From the NCBI GenBank assembly GCA_016235585.1, contig JACRJY010000047.1, forward strand, positions 1 to 34,397: a stretch of DNA of 34,397 nt. The letters run 5' to 3'. Source of the stretch: Verrucomicrobiota bacterium (GTDB lineage: Bacteria > Verrucomicrobiota > Verrucomicrobiia > Limisphaerales > JACRJY01). How positions within the stretch are numbered: the first letter of the stretch is position 1; each line of letters begins with the position of its first letter. Shown piece after piece: positions 23,568-32,383 of the stretch. The notes beneath the pieces are model-generated. The model worked only from the letters and a program-made list of their open reading frames with translations. It was not told where the DNA came from and ran no database searches. A program made the translations under genes and the position numbers.

Positions 23568-23719
23568 ATGGGGAGCGCGCGGCGTCTCGCCCGCGGTTTT
23601 CGGCGGCCCGCCGAAAACTTCCCCGCGCGGAACGGACGCCCCTTTGAGTGGGGCGTGGGTTCGCGGAGGCCCGTCGGCGGGACGCCGACGGGGGCGACCG
23701 GGACGGTCGCGCTCCCCAT
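23568..23719. repeat. REPIN-like element D with four internal hairpins
   Basis: Perfect 12-bp terminal inverted repeats (ATGGGGAGCGCG at 23568-23579, complement at 23708-23719), each with a GGAG foot. Between them are stems 23596-23606/23608-23618 (11 bp), 23636-23642/23650-23656 (7 bp), 23670-23679/23683-23692 (10 bp) and 23694-23700/23704-23710 (7 bp). The folded form would be a cloverleaf. It fills the gap between the DUF1800 and DUF1501 genes and ends 42 bp before the latter. Confidence 0.75.
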
Positions 23720-23761
23720 TTCGCGCTCCGCCATTTCAACCGATTCGAACTTGAACCGCCC

Positions 23762-25522
23762 ATGAACATCATCTCGCGCCGCAAATACCTCACGCAAGGA
23801 TTCAAGGCCGGGCTGGGCGCGCTGCTGGCGACGACGGCCAATTTTCCCTTCGGCGTGCCGCGCGCACTGGCCGAGGGCACCATCGGCCTCAACGGCAAGA
23901 AGCTCCTCTTCATCTTCCTGCGCGGCGGCAATGACGGGCTGAACACGCTCATCCCGGTGCAGGACTCGGCCTACGCCACCAACCGGCCCAACATCAAAAT
24001 CCCGACGGATCCCGGCACCAACTACGCCACCGCCACCGGCGGGCTGGAATTCAGGCCGGCGGGCGACTCGGCGGGAACTTATGATTCGTATCCGTATGCG
24101 ATCCGGGCGGGCAACGGCTTTGCGGCGGTTCACCCGTCGCTGAAGTTCCTGGCGGACGGCTACAACGCCGGGGATCTGGCGCTGATCCACCGCGTCGGGT
24201 ATGTCGGCCAGTCGCGCTCGCACTTCGACTCGATGCGGTATTGGGAAACGGGCGTGCCGAATGACAACACCGTGCAGGAGGGCCACTTCTACCGGACACT
24301 CGTGGAATCCGGCCTGGGCGGCACCCGTCCGTTCATCGGCTTGTCGTGCCAAACCTCGCTGCCGCTGTGCCTGAACGGCTACGCCACCCCGGCGATGAAC
24401 GTGTCGGACATCACGCGGTTCAACCTGCTGGGCATCCCCAACACCACGTCGGGAAATCAGAAGTTTGATCCTAGCCTGGTGGCGGCCGGCGGGGCGCAGT
24501 TCCCCGCCAAAAAAAACCGGGAATTGCTCAAGCAGACCTACACCCAGACGCTCACCTCGCTGGGCATCTTCGAGGGACTGGTGTCGGACTATCTGGAAAA
24601 TCCCTATCGCGACGATGTCGTCACCGACGGGGATCAGGTGTGGTCCGACAACTGGTCCAGCCCGGCCTACACGGTGGACAGCAAGGGCCGCACGCACGGG
24701 CCGGGCTACTATCTGTTCCCGTTCAACAACGCGCGCAACGGCGGTTGGGCGCGCGACCCCGGCCAAGCGACAGTCCAGTTCGACAAATACGTGGTGGACA
24801 CGGGTGCCTACAACACCAGCAACACGGGCACCTTCAACAGCCTGCTCGCGTCGGCCATGGTGCTCAATCACACGGACGCCTTCATCGCCGGCACGGAGTA
24901 TGGCGGCTTCGACATCACAGACAGTGGGATCACTCCTGGTTCTCCCACTCTCGGCGGCCATGCCAACTTGATGCGCAAGCTCGGCTGGGCCTTCTACTCC
25001 CTGCGGAAATACTTCAAGCAATACGGCAAGGGCGGCACGAACGAACTGCCGGGCGCGAAAACCTCCTGGGACGACCTCGTCGTCATCACCATGTCGGAGT
25101 TCGGACGAAGCTCTGTGGAAAACGGCAGTATCGGCACCGACCACGCCGAGGCCAGCGTGATGCTGGTGGCGGGCGGCGCAGTCAAGGGCTACGGCAAGCC
25201 CGGCAACGTCAACGGCACCAACGGCGGCATCTATTGCTGCAACACCACCCACACCGGGGCGACCGCCTACAACGGACGGAACGTCAACTGGGTCACGGGG
25301 AATACCGGCTCCATGTTCGCCGCCGGGGGCAACCGCTACCTTGGGCGGGCGGTGGATTTCCGCTCCGTGCTGGGCCGCCTCATCCGCAACCATCTCGGCG
25401 CGACGCAGAGCCAGTTGGATCGCATCCTCCCCGGCTACGCCAGCGAGAGCACGCAGCACCTGCTTACCGGCGGCGCCTCCACCGACGGCGTCACCATCGC
25501 CGGCGAGCCGGATTTCATCTGA
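23762..25522 (+). CDS. Tat-exported DUF1501 protein
   Basis: 586 residues from the ATG at 23762. The N-terminus is a twin-arginine signal (SRRKYLTQGFKAGLGALLAT). The DUF1501 core starts KKLLFIFLRGGNDGLNTLIP, followed by NRPNIKIP and HRVGYVGQSRSHFDSMRYWE, and later TMSEFGRSSVENGSIGTDHAEA, which carries metal-site-like His/Asp/Glu residues of this sulfatase-like fold. It follows the DUF1800 gene, the usual order. Tat export suggests a folded, cofactor-bearing protein outside the cytoplasm; substrate unknown. Confidence 0.9.
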   Translation: MNIISRRKYLTQGFKAGLGALLATTANFPFGVPRALAEGTIGLNGKKLLFIFLRGGNDGLNTLIPVQDSAYATNRPNIKIPTDPGTNYATATGGLEFRPAGDSAGTYDSYPYAIRAGNGFAAVHPSLKFLADGYNAGDLALIHRVGYVGQSRSHFDSMRYWETGVPNDNTVQEGHFYRTLVESGLGGTRPFIGLSCQTSLPLCLNGYATPAMNVSDITRFNLLGIPNTTSGNQKFDPSLVAAGGAQFPAKKNRELLKQTYTQTLTSLGIFEGLVSDYLENPYRDDVVTDGDQVWSDNWSSPAYTVDSKGRTHGPGYYLFPFNNARNGGWARDPGQATVQFDKYVVDTGAYNTSNTGTFNSLLASAMVLNHTDAFIAGTEYGGFDITDSGITPGSPTLGGHANLMRKLGWAFYSLRKYFKQYGKGGTNELPGAKTSWDDLVVITMSEFGRSSVENGSIGTDHAEASVMLVAGGAVKGYGKPGNVNGTNGGIYCCNTTHTGATAYNGRNVNWVTGNTGSMFAAGGNRYLGRAVDFRSVLGRLIRNHLGATQSQLDRILPGYASESTQHLLTGGASTDGVTIAGEPDFI

Positions 25523-25537
25523 TTCAATCCGTAGTTG

Positions 25538-25688
25538 GGGAGCACACCCGCCCCGGGGTGTGGCTGGATGCGCCCTCGCATCCAGCATCGGATGCGCGAG
25601 CAAAGGTTGTGAGCATCACGAAGATTTCGTGCCAAACGGGTTTTCCGCGAGGGCGCGAAAAACTGCACCCGGGGGCGGGTGCGCTCCC
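25538..25688. repeat. REPIN-like element E between converging genes
   Basis: Terminal inverted repeats of 17 bp (25538-25554, GGGAGCACACCCGCCCC, and 25672-25688) differ at one position. The left end has a GGAG foot followed by a hairpin (CACACCC/GGGTGTG). Internal stems are 25564-25572/25577-25585 (9 bp) and 25617-25622/25626-25631 (6 bp). It lies between the DUF1501 gene and the end of the trigger factor gene and could serve as a two-way terminator. Confidence 0.7.
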
Positions 25689-25710
25689 TGTTCAGCTTCA
25701 GAGTCCCGGT

Positions 25711-27021
25711 TCAGCCCGCCGCCGGCGCTTCCTCGACCTTGGCGTGGAGTTGGAGGAAATCAATGACCTTGCCGGTGAGAATCTGCTCCTGGACTTCGCC
25801 GAAACCGTTCTTCTCCTCGAGCTGCTGGACGAGCTTGGGCACGGGCATCTGGTATTGCTGCGCCATCGCGTGGATGCGCTGCACCATCTCCGGCTGCTCG
25901 ACCTTGATGCCTTCCTTTTCCGCGATGCGGGCAAGCATGAACAGCGCCTTGACGCGCTCCTTGGCGTTGCTCGCCGCCGCGCTGAATATCTGCTCCTTGT
26001 TCGCCTCGATGGCCTCCTTGCTCGCGCCGCGCTGCTGGTTCTCGCGCACGACATCATAGACGACGTTGCGCGTCTCGGCGTTGACGACGGACTCCGGCAG
26101 CTCGCACTTCACGGTGTCGAGCAGGTGGCGGATGATCTGCTCACGGACGGCGCGGTTGAGCTTGAAGTTGAGTTCATTCTGCAAATCGGAACGGACGCCC
26201 TCGCGGAGCTTCTCCAGATTTTCCGCGCCGAAGGCCTTGGCGAACTCCTCGTTGATCTCCGGCAGATGCCGCTCCTTCACCTGCACGACTTCGACTTCAT
26301 AGACACCCTTCTTGCCGGACAACTGCGCGGAGACAAATTCGGCGGGGAAATCCACGCTGACCGTGCGCTTCTCGCCGGTGTTCGCGCCGACGAGCTGCTC
26401 GGTGAAGCCGGGGATGAACTGGCCGGGCTGGATGTTGACCCAGAAATTCTTCTGCTCGGTGAGGCCGCGCGCGGTGGGCGCGAAGTCGGTGAGCGGCTTG
26501 CCGTCGCAGGTGCCGGTGTAGTTGATGACCACAAAGTCATCGGCCTGCACGGCGCGGGCCACGTCCTTGAACTCCGCGCGCTGGCCGCGCAGCACGTCGA
26601 GCGCCTTGGTCACGTCCTCGTCGGTGGTCGCGCGGCTCTCGCGCTTGACGGGGATGCCCTTGTATTCCGGCAGGTCGAACTCCGGCTCGGTCTCGATGGT
26701 GGCGGCGAACTGGAGCGCCTGCCCGCGGCCAAACTGGATTTCCTCGATGTCGGGCGAGACGACGACGCGCAGCTTGTGGTCGGCGAGGGCCTTGCGGTAG
26801 TTCTCGTTGATGAGCTTGCTCTTGACCTCCTGCTCGATGCGCGGGCCGTAGCTGTTCTCGACCATCGTGCGCGGGGCCTTGCCGGGGCGGAAGCCGGGCA
26901 GGCTGGCGTGGCGCTGGAAGTCCTTGACCACGGTTTCAAACGTGGCGTCCACCACGGCGGCGTCAATTTCGATGCGCAGCAGCTTCTTGCACGGCGCGAG
27001 ATTTTCAATCGTCACATTCAT
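25711..27021 (-). CDS. tig: Trigger factor, ribosome-bound chaperone
   Basis: 436 residues from the ATG at 27021; a TTG six bases upstream is possible. An AAAGG at about 12 bases before the ATG may serve as Shine-Dalgarno. The N-terminal ribosome-binding domain has the signature LPGFRPGKAP (normally GFRxGxxP). A peptidyl-prolyl isomerase domain follows (DDFVVINYTGTCDGKPL to GFTEQLVGANTGEKRTV), then the helical C-terminal chaperone arms. It is transcribed divergently from sppA. Confidence 0.96.
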   Translation of the reverse strand: MNVTIENLAPCKKLLRIEIDAAVVDATFETVVKDFQRHASLPGFRPGKAPRTMVENSYGPRIEQEVKSKLINENYRKALADHKLRVVVSPDIEEIQFGRGQALQFAATIETEPEFDLPEYKGIPVKRESRATTDEDVTKALDVLRGQRAEFKDVARAVQADDFVVINYTGTCDGKPLTDFAPTARGLTEQKNFWVNIQPGQFIPGFTEQLVGANTGEKRTVSVDFPAEFVSAQLSGKKGVYEVEVVQVKERHLPEINEEFAKAFGAENLEKLREGVRSDLQNELNFKLNRAVREQIIRHLLDTVKCELPESVVNAETRNVVYDVVRENQQRGASKEAIEANKEQIFSAAASNAKERVKALFMLARIAEKEGIKVEQPEMVQRIHAMAQQYQMPVPKLVQQLEEKNGFGEVQEQILTGKVIDFLQLHAKVEEAPAAG

Positions 27022-27081
27022 CGGCAAACCTTTCGAGGTTGGGGGCCGCGCCGGCGGTTTTCGCCGGACAGCGGGCCGGAA

Positions 27082-27110
27082 ACACTAGGGGGCGGTGAAA
27101 GGAGCGTCAA
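27082..27110 (-). promoter_or_regulatory. Candidate promoter of trigger factor
   Basis: Minus strand: TTGACG (27110-27105), 17 bp, TAGTGT (27087-27082). A leader of roughly 55 nt would follow. It lies back to back with the sppA promoter, the -35 boxes being 20 bp apart. Confidence 0.5.
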
Positions 27111-27130
27111 GCGTGGCCTGCACAACTCGC

Positions 27131-27159
27131 TTGCTGCCCGGGCGTGATTGGCGTATGAG
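27131..27159 (+). promoter_or_regulatory. Candidate promoter of sppA
   Basis: TTGCTG (27131-27136), 17 bp, TATGAG (27154-27159). The ATG at 27169 is nine bases further on, predicting a nearly leaderless mRNA. An ATG at 27155 inside the -10 is out of frame with sppA. Confidence 0.42.
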
Positions 27160-27168
27160 TGCGGCGTT

Positions 27169-28323
27169 ATGGACAACACGATTCCACCCGCTTCCAACGA
27201 ATCTTCCTCACCGCCGACTCCGCCGCCGTTGCCGCCGGTCTTTGCGGCCCCGCCGGTCATCGCCCCGCCGCCGCCCGCAAAGGAAAAGCGCAAGGGGCGC
27301 GGCTGGATGGCGGTGGCGCTGATCGCCCTCGTGCTGCTCGCCGCCACGTGGACGCACAGCGTCGTGCATTTTTTCGCGGGCATGGCCGACGCAGAGCACG
27401 GCGGGCGCGGCGGCGCGCACTTCGAGGAGGTGGTCGTCGAGGACAACGACGCGAAGGACAAGATCGTCGTGGTGGACGTGACGGGCATCATCGCCGGCCA
27501 CGATTTCGACGGCTCCGGCCAGAACATGGTGAAGTCCATCAAGGCCCAGCTCGACCGGGCCGCCGAGGATCACGCGGTGAAGGCCGTGCTGCTGCGCGTG
27601 GATTCGCCGGGCGGCGAAGTGCTGGCGTCGGATGAGATTTACCGCGCCATCCGGGATTTTCAGGCGCATTCACTCAAGCCGGTCATCGCCTCGATGGGCA
27701 GCCTCGCGGCGTCGGGCGGCTACTATGTGAGCGCGCCGTGCCGCTGGATCGTGGCGAACGAGCTGACCATCACCGGCAGCATCGGCGTGATCATGGAGGG
27801 CTATAATTACCGCGGCCTGCTCGACAAGGTGGGCGTGCAGCCGATGGTGTTCAAGAGCGGGAAGTTCAAGGACATGTTGAGCGGTGACAAGCGCATGGAG
27901 GAGATTTCGCCGGAGGAAAAGAAGATGGTGCAGGACCTGATTGACGAGACGTTTGGCAAGTTCAAGGCGGTCGTCCGCGAAGGCCGCACCGCCGCCGAAA
28001 AACAAAACCACGGCAAGGGCCGCACGCTGATCCCCGACTGGGCGGACTACGCGGACGGGCGGATTTTCTCCGGGCAACAGGCCTACGACAACGGCTTCGT
28101 GGACGAGCTGGGCAACTTCGACACCGCCGTGAAGCGCACGCTGCAACTCGCCGGCGTCAAGAAGGCGAACCTGATCGAATATCACCAGCCGTTCGTGTTC
28201 GGAAACCTCTTCCGCCTGCTGGGCAAGGCGGACAGCCAAGGGTTGAAGGTGGACCTGGGCTTCGAGCGTCCGAAAATTCAATCGGGCCGGCTCTATTTCC
28301 TCCCGGCCGCACTGTGGCGCTGA
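27169..28323 (+). CDS. sppA: Signal peptide peptidase SppA (S49 family)
   Basis: A membrane-anchored serine protease that degrades cleaved signal peptides, 384 residues, short form with one protease domain. Residues 1-42 are Pro-rich and cytoplasmic, and a membrane helix lies at about 46-63. The protease domain starts KIVVVDVTGII and has VLLRVDSPGGEVLASDEI, SMGSLAASGGYYVSAP (nucleophile Ser about 182), NELTITGSIGVI and FKSGKFKD (general-base Lys about 234). The Pro-rich N-terminus is unusual. upp begins one base after its stop. Confidence 0.93.
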   Translation: MDNTIPPASNESSSPPTPPPLPPVFAAPPVIAPPPPAKEKRKGRGWMAVALIALVLLAATWTHSVVHFFAGMADAEHGGRGGAHFEEVVVEDNDAKDKIVVVDVTGIIAGHDFDGSGQNMVKSIKAQLDRAAEDHAVKAVLLRVDSPGGEVLASDEIYRAIRDFQAHSLKPVIASMGSLAASGGYYVSAPCRWIVANELTITGSIGVIMEGYNYRGLLDKVGVQPMVFKSGKFKDMLSGDKRMEEISPEEKKMVQDLIDETFGKFKAVVREGRTAAEKQNHGKGRTLIPDWADYADGRIFSGQQAYDNGFVDELGNFDTAVKRTLQLAGVKKANLIEYHQPFVFGNLFRLLGKADSQGLKVDLGFERPKIQSGRLYFLPAALWR

Positions 28324-28324
28324 C

Positions 28325-28948
28325 ATGAAAAACGTCCACGTCATCGCCCACCCGCTCGTCCGGCAGAACCTCACGCGGCTGCGCGACGGGCAGACCAGTT
28401 CGCAGGAATTCCGCCGCATCCTCGGCGAGGTCGCCGCGTTGATGGTGTATGAGGCCACGCGCGCCTTCGCCACGCGGCCCGTGCGCGTGAAGACGCCGCT
28501 CGAAACGACGCGCGGCCACGAACTCAAACGCGAGGTGCTGCTCGTGCCCGTGCTGCGCGCCGGGCTGGGGATGCTCGACCCGATTCTGCGGCTGGTGCCG
28601 CACGCGCGCGTCGGCTTCATCGGTTTGAAGCGCGAGGAGAAAACTTTGCAGGCCGTCGCCTACCACAAAAGCCTGCCGCCGGATTTGCGCGCGATGGAAA
28701 TCATCCTCATGGATCCGATGCTGGCCACCGGCGGCAGCGCGGTCTCGGCGATGGACCTGCTCGCCATGCGCGGCGCGCGGCGCGTGCGGATGGTGAACCT
28801 GCTCGCCGCGCCCGAAGGCATCCGGCATGTCCACAAACATTATCCGGGCCTGCCGATTTTCACGGCGGCGGTGGATCGGAAATTGAATTCGCGCGGGTTC
28901 ATCGTGCCGGGGCTGGGCGACGCGGGCGACCGGCTGTTCGGCGTTTAG
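28325..28948 (+). CDS. upp: Uracil phosphoribosyltransferase
   Basis: Makes UMP from uracil and PRPP (pyrimidine salvage), 207 residues as expected. VPVLRAGLGMLDPIL, the PRPP loop ILMDPMLATGGSAVSAM and the uracil-binding end FTAAVDRKLNSRGFIVPGLGDAGDRLFG are all present. One base separates it from sppA, so the two are co-transcribed. Confidence 0.96.
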   Translation: MKNVHVIAHPLVRQNLTRLRDGQTSSQEFRRILGEVAALMVYEATRAFATRPVRVKTPLETTRGHELKREVLLVPVLRAGLGMLDPILRLVPHARVGFIGLKREEKTLQAVAYHKSLPPDLRAMEIILMDPMLATGGSAVSAMDLLAMRGARRVRMVNLLAAPEGIRHVHKHYPGLPIFTAAVDRKLNSRGFIVPGLGDAGDRLFGV

Positions 28949-28962
28949 CGAATATCTCCCGC

Positions 28963-28990
28963 TTGATTTCCGCGCGGCCCGATCTAGGGT
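28963..28990 (+). promoter_or_regulatory. Candidate promoter of the M24 peptidase gene
   Basis: TTGATT (28963-28968), 16 bp, TAGGGT (28985-28990), then eight bases to the ATG at 28999. It lies just after the upp stop. Confidence 0.42.
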
Positions 28991-28998
28991 TGCCGCCG

Positions 28999-30129
28999 AT
29001 GTCCTCCGAGAACCTGCTGCTGGTGGCTGACAGCGAGCGTGACGCGAATATGCTCTACGCCGTCGGCATGTTTCTCCCCGACCCGTTCATCTATCTCCGT
29101 CTCAAGGGCCGCTGCCACATCGTCGTCAACGATCTTGAAATTGACCGTGCGCGGCGCGCGGCGCGGCACTGCAAAATCATCTCACTCAACCGCGTGCTCA
29201 ACCAGCTCCGGCGCGACGGCGTCAAGTCCCCCGGCCTGCCGCACGCCGTCCAATCTCTTCTTCGCGCGCGGCGCGTGAAAAAAATCACCGTGCCGTCGAG
29301 CTTCCCGCACGGCTTCGCCCGGCAGCTCCGCGACCTGAAAATCAAGGTGAAGCTGAAACAAGGTGCGTGCTTTCCCGACCGCGAGTTCAAATGCGCCGAG
29401 GAGGTGAAAAAAATCAGCGCGGCGCTGATGATGGCCGAGGTGGGCCTGGCCGAGGCGGTGCAGGTTTTGAAATCATCCAAGATCGCCCGCAACGGCCGGC
29501 TGATTTACCACCACCTCCCGCTGACTTCCGAGAAGCTGCGCGCGGTGATTGACACCGCCATCCTGCAGGCGGGCGGACAATCCTGCCACACCATCGTCGC
29601 CGGCGGACGGCAGGGCTGCGACCCGCATGAGAGCGGCCGCGGGCTGCTGCGCGCGCACCAGCCCATCGTCATAGATGTTTTTCCGCGCTCGCAGAAGACC
29701 GGTTACTTCGGCGACATCACGCGCACCGTCGTCAAGGGCCGCGCCAGCGAGGCCGTGCGCCGGCTTTACGACACCGTCGCGCGCGGGCAGGAAATCGCCT
29801 TCGAGAAAATCCGCCCCGGCGTCCGCGCCGTCGAGGTGCACAAGGACGTGCAGGAATTCTTCGAGTCCCAAGGCTACAAAACGGGCCGCAAGAACGGCCA
29901 CATGGAAGGCTTCTTTCACGGCACGGGCCACGGGCTGGGCATGGAGATTCACGAGGCCCCGCGCATCAACGTCAACTCCGAGGACACGCTGCGCGCCGGC
30001 CATGTCGTCACCGTTGAACCTGGGCTTTACTACCCGCGCCTCGGCGGCGTGCGGCTGGAGGACGTGGCGTTCATCACCGGCGACGGCAACCGCAACCTGA
30101 CGAAGTTCGAGAAGATCCTCGAAGTGTGA
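28999..30129 (+). CDS. M24-family metallopeptidase (Xaa-Pro aminopeptidase type)
   Basis: 376 residues from the ATG at 28999. The N-terminal creatinase-like domain is about 1-145. The C-terminal pita-bread domain keeps all five metal ligands: VIDVFPRSQKTGYFGDITRT (two Asp), FHGTGHGLGMEIHE (His), TVEPGLYYP (Glu) and RLEDVAFIT (Glu). Such enzymes remove an N-terminal residue before proline, or cleave Xaa-Pro dipeptides. The substrate cannot be told from sequence. Confidence 0.88.
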   Translation: MSSENLLLVADSERDANMLYAVGMFLPDPFIYLRLKGRCHIVVNDLEIDRARRAARHCKIISLNRVLNQLRRDGVKSPGLPHAVQSLLRARRVKKITVPSSFPHGFARQLRDLKIKVKLKQGACFPDREFKCAEEVKKISAALMMAEVGLAEAVQVLKSSKIARNGRLIYHHLPLTSEKLRAVIDTAILQAGGQSCHTIVAGGRQGCDPHESGRGLLRAHQPIVIDVFPRSQKTGYFGDITRTVVKGRASEAVRRLYDTVARGQEIAFEKIRPGVRAVEVHKDVQEFFESQGYKTGRKNGHMEGFFHGTGHGLGMEIHEAPRINVNSEDTLRAGHVVTVEPGLYYPRLGGVRLEDVAFITGDGNRNLTKFEKILEV

Positions 30130-30320
30130 CAGCGTGGGACACCGCGCCCGCGCGCTGGCGCAGTTCCGCGCGGCTGGATCCCGCTTTTCAGGCCAATTCC
30201 GGCAAATCCTCCCGTTGCTTTTTGGCATCCGATTAGCTCAAATCGAACGCCGCGCCCGCCGCGGGGTCAAACCCGATGGCGCGGCGATGAAATTTTGAAG
30301 CTCAACCAACGAAACAAACT
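30130..30320. other. Intergenic region before htpX
   Basis: No gene is seen. A weak promoter-like pair, TTGCTT and TCAAAT 17 bp apart near 30214-30242, could drive htpX with a long leader. No clear terminator hairpin for the M24 gene was recognised. Confidence 0.3.
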
Positions 30321-31286
30321 ATGAAATTCTGGCAAGTCGGCAAACGGGTTCTCCTCTTCCTCGCGGTGAACCTGCTGGTGATGGTCACGCTCTCGATTGT
30401 CTTGAGCGTGGTTCTCTACTTCTTCCCGCAGGTCGCGCGCGGCGGCAAAAACTGGCTGGGGTATCTGGCGGTCTTCAGCCTCGTGTTCGGCATGGGCGGC
30501 GCGTTCATCTCGCTCGCGCTGTCGCGATTCATGGCGAAGTGGATGATGGGCGTGCAGGTCATTGACCCGCGCACCAGCGACCCCGAACTCGCCGAACTCG
30601 TCCGCACCGTCCACGGCTACGCGCAGCGCGCCGGGCTGCCGGCCCCGCCCGAAGTCGGCGTCTACGATTCGCCGGAAGTGAACGCCTTTGCCACCGGCCC
30701 GAGCAAGGCGCGCGCGCTCGTCGCCGTCTCGACCGGGCTGCTCCACCGCATGAAGCGGCCCGAGGTCGAGGGCGTCATCGCCCACGAAATCGCCCATATC
30801 GCCAACGGCGACATGGTGACGATGACGCTCGTGCAGGGCGTGGTGAACGCCTTCGTCATCTTCCTCTCGCGCGTCCTCGGCTTTCTGGCGGCGCAGGCCC
30901 TGCGCGGGAACCGCAGCAGCGACGACCGTCCGGGCATCGGCGACTACCTCATCCAAAGCCTGCTGGTCATGGTCTTTGAAATTCTCTTCACGCTGCTCGG
31001 CTCCATCGTGGTGGCGTGGTTCTCCCGCAAACGCGAGTTCCGCGCCGACGCGGGCGGCGTGCTGCTCGCGGGACGCGACCGGATGGTCGGCGCTTTGCGC
31101 GCCTTGCAGGAGCTGCACAAGCGCCCGGAATATGCCAACGCCAATTTTACCCAGGCGGCGGGCCAGAATTCGGCGGGCTTTGACACGCTGAAAATTGACG
31201 GCAAGCCCGGCGGCTTCCTCGCGCTCTTTGCCTCCCACCCGCCGCTGGCGGAGCGCATCGCCCGGCTGGAAAACTTGCGCGCCTGA
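30321..31286 (+). CDS. htpX: Membrane zinc protease HtpX (M48)
   Basis: 321 residues. Two N-terminal membrane helices (about 10-32 and 47-65) precede the cytosolic protease domain, where VIAHEIAHIANGDM gives the HExxH zinc site; RKREFRADAGG supplies the third ligand Glu. Two further helices lie between (VVNAFVIFLSRVLGFL; LIQSLLVMVFEILFTLLG). It degrades damaged inner-membrane proteins with FtsH. The long C-terminal part (SHPPLAERIARL) is also typical. Confidence 0.94.
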   Translation: MKFWQVGKRVLLFLAVNLLVMVTLSIVLSVVLYFFPQVARGGKNWLGYLAVFSLVFGMGGAFISLALSRFMAKWMMGVQVIDPRTSDPELAELVRTVHGYAQRAGLPAPPEVGVYDSPEVNAFATGPSKARALVAVSTGLLHRMKRPEVEGVIAHEIAHIANGDMVTMTLVQGVVNAFVIFLSRVLGFLAAQALRGNRSSDDRPGIGDYLIQSLLVMVFEILFTLLGSIVVAWFSRKREFRADAGGVLLAGRDRMVGALRALQELHKRPEYANANFTQAAGQNSAGFDTLKIDGKPGGFLALFASHPPLAERIARLENLRA

Positions 31287-31344
31287 TCGCGCCGCAAATT
31301 GACTTGCGGCCCCTCCGGCTTCTGCGGATTCTCACGCCCACCCG

Positions 31345-32367
31345 ATGGCCCGGCCCACAATAATAAAACCGCCCGCCAAGGCGCGGAAACCCCTCCGCCG
31401 CCGGGCCGCCGGAAAACCCGCACGGAGAACTCCGCCAGCCACCGCGCGGAAACCGGGGGCGATCCTTCTCGCCGAGCCGGCCGCCGCCCTGCCCGCCGCC
31501 GAGGTGGTTCCCGGGATTGAGCCGAGGGAGCGCTCCGCCTACGACGGCGACACGGCCATCAAGCTTTACCTGCGCGAAATCGGCCAGGTGAAGCTGCTCA
31601 CGCCGCCGGAAGAAATCGAACTGGCCGCCCGCATCAAGAAGGGCGACAAGAAGGCCCGCGAGCACATGATCAAGGCCAACCTCCGCCTCGTCGTGAAGAT
31701 CGCCCGCGACTATGAGGGTCTCGGCCTGCCGCTGCTCGATCTCATCAGCGAGGGCAACATCGGCCTGATGAAGGCCGTCGAGCGCTTCGACCCGGCCAAG
31801 GGCGGCAAGCTCTCCACCTATGGCTCGTGGTGGATCAAGCAGTCCATGAAGCGCGCCCTTGCCAACCAGTCCAAGACCATCCGCCTGCCCGTGCATCTCG
31901 TGGACAAGATTTCCAAGATGCGCCGCGTCGCAATGAAATTGCAGGAGATGTTTGGCCGCGAGCCGACCGACGAGGAACTGGCCGAGGAGCTTGGCACCAC
32001 CACGTCACGCGTCACGCAGCTGCGCTCCGCCGCCATCCGCCCCGCCTCGCTCGACGCGCCCCTTGGCCACGACCCCGACGCGCACACTCTCGCCGAAGTT
32101 GTCCATGACGAGAATGCCCCCACGCCCTACGACCGGCTGGAGGACAAGACCGTCACCGCCATGCTGCACCAGCTGGTGGATTCGCTGCCGGCGCGCGAGG
32201 CGACCATCCTCCGGTTCCGCTTCGGCCTCGGCGGCGGCAGCGAGCGCACCCTCGAGGAGGTCGGCAAGAAATTCGGCGTCACCCGCGAGCGCGTGCGCCA
32301 GATTCAAAACATCGCCCTGCGGAAAATGCGCCGCATGATCGAAAAAATGGAAGCCGAGAAATTTTAA
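31345..32367 (+). CDS. RNA polymerase sigma-70 factor, RpoD/RpoS-like
   Basis: 340 residues. The first 60 are basic and Pro/Ala-rich. Region 1.2 is DTAIKLYLREIGQVKLLTPPEE. Region 2 includes NLRLVVKIARDY, DLISEGNIGLMKAVERFDP and STYGSWWIKQSMKRAL, a variant of the usual STYAxWWIRQAI. Region 3 is RLPVHLVDKI onward, and region 4 has TLEEVGKKFGVTRERVRQIQ for the -35 box. It lacks region 1.1 and the large non-conserved insert of a housekeeping RpoD, so a group 2 factor is likely, but a primary role cannot be excluded. apt follows after 16 bp. Confidence 0.9.
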   Translation: MARPTIIKPPAKARKPLRRRAAGKPARRTPPATARKPGAILLAEPAAALPAAEVVPGIEPRERSAYDGDTAIKLYLREIGQVKLLTPPEEIELAARIKKGDKKAREHMIKANLRLVVKIARDYEGLGLPLLDLISEGNIGLMKAVERFDPAKGGKLSTYGSWWIKQSMKRALANQSKTIRLPVHLVDKISKMRRVAMKLQEMFGREPTDEELAEELGTTTSRVTQLRSAAIRPASLDAPLGHDPDAHTLAEVVHDENAPTPYDRLEDKTVTAMLHQLVDSLPAREATILRFRFGLGGGSERTLEEVGKKFGVTRERVRQIQNIALRKMRRMIEKMEAEKF

Positions 32368-32383
32368 CCCCCGAAATCCACCC

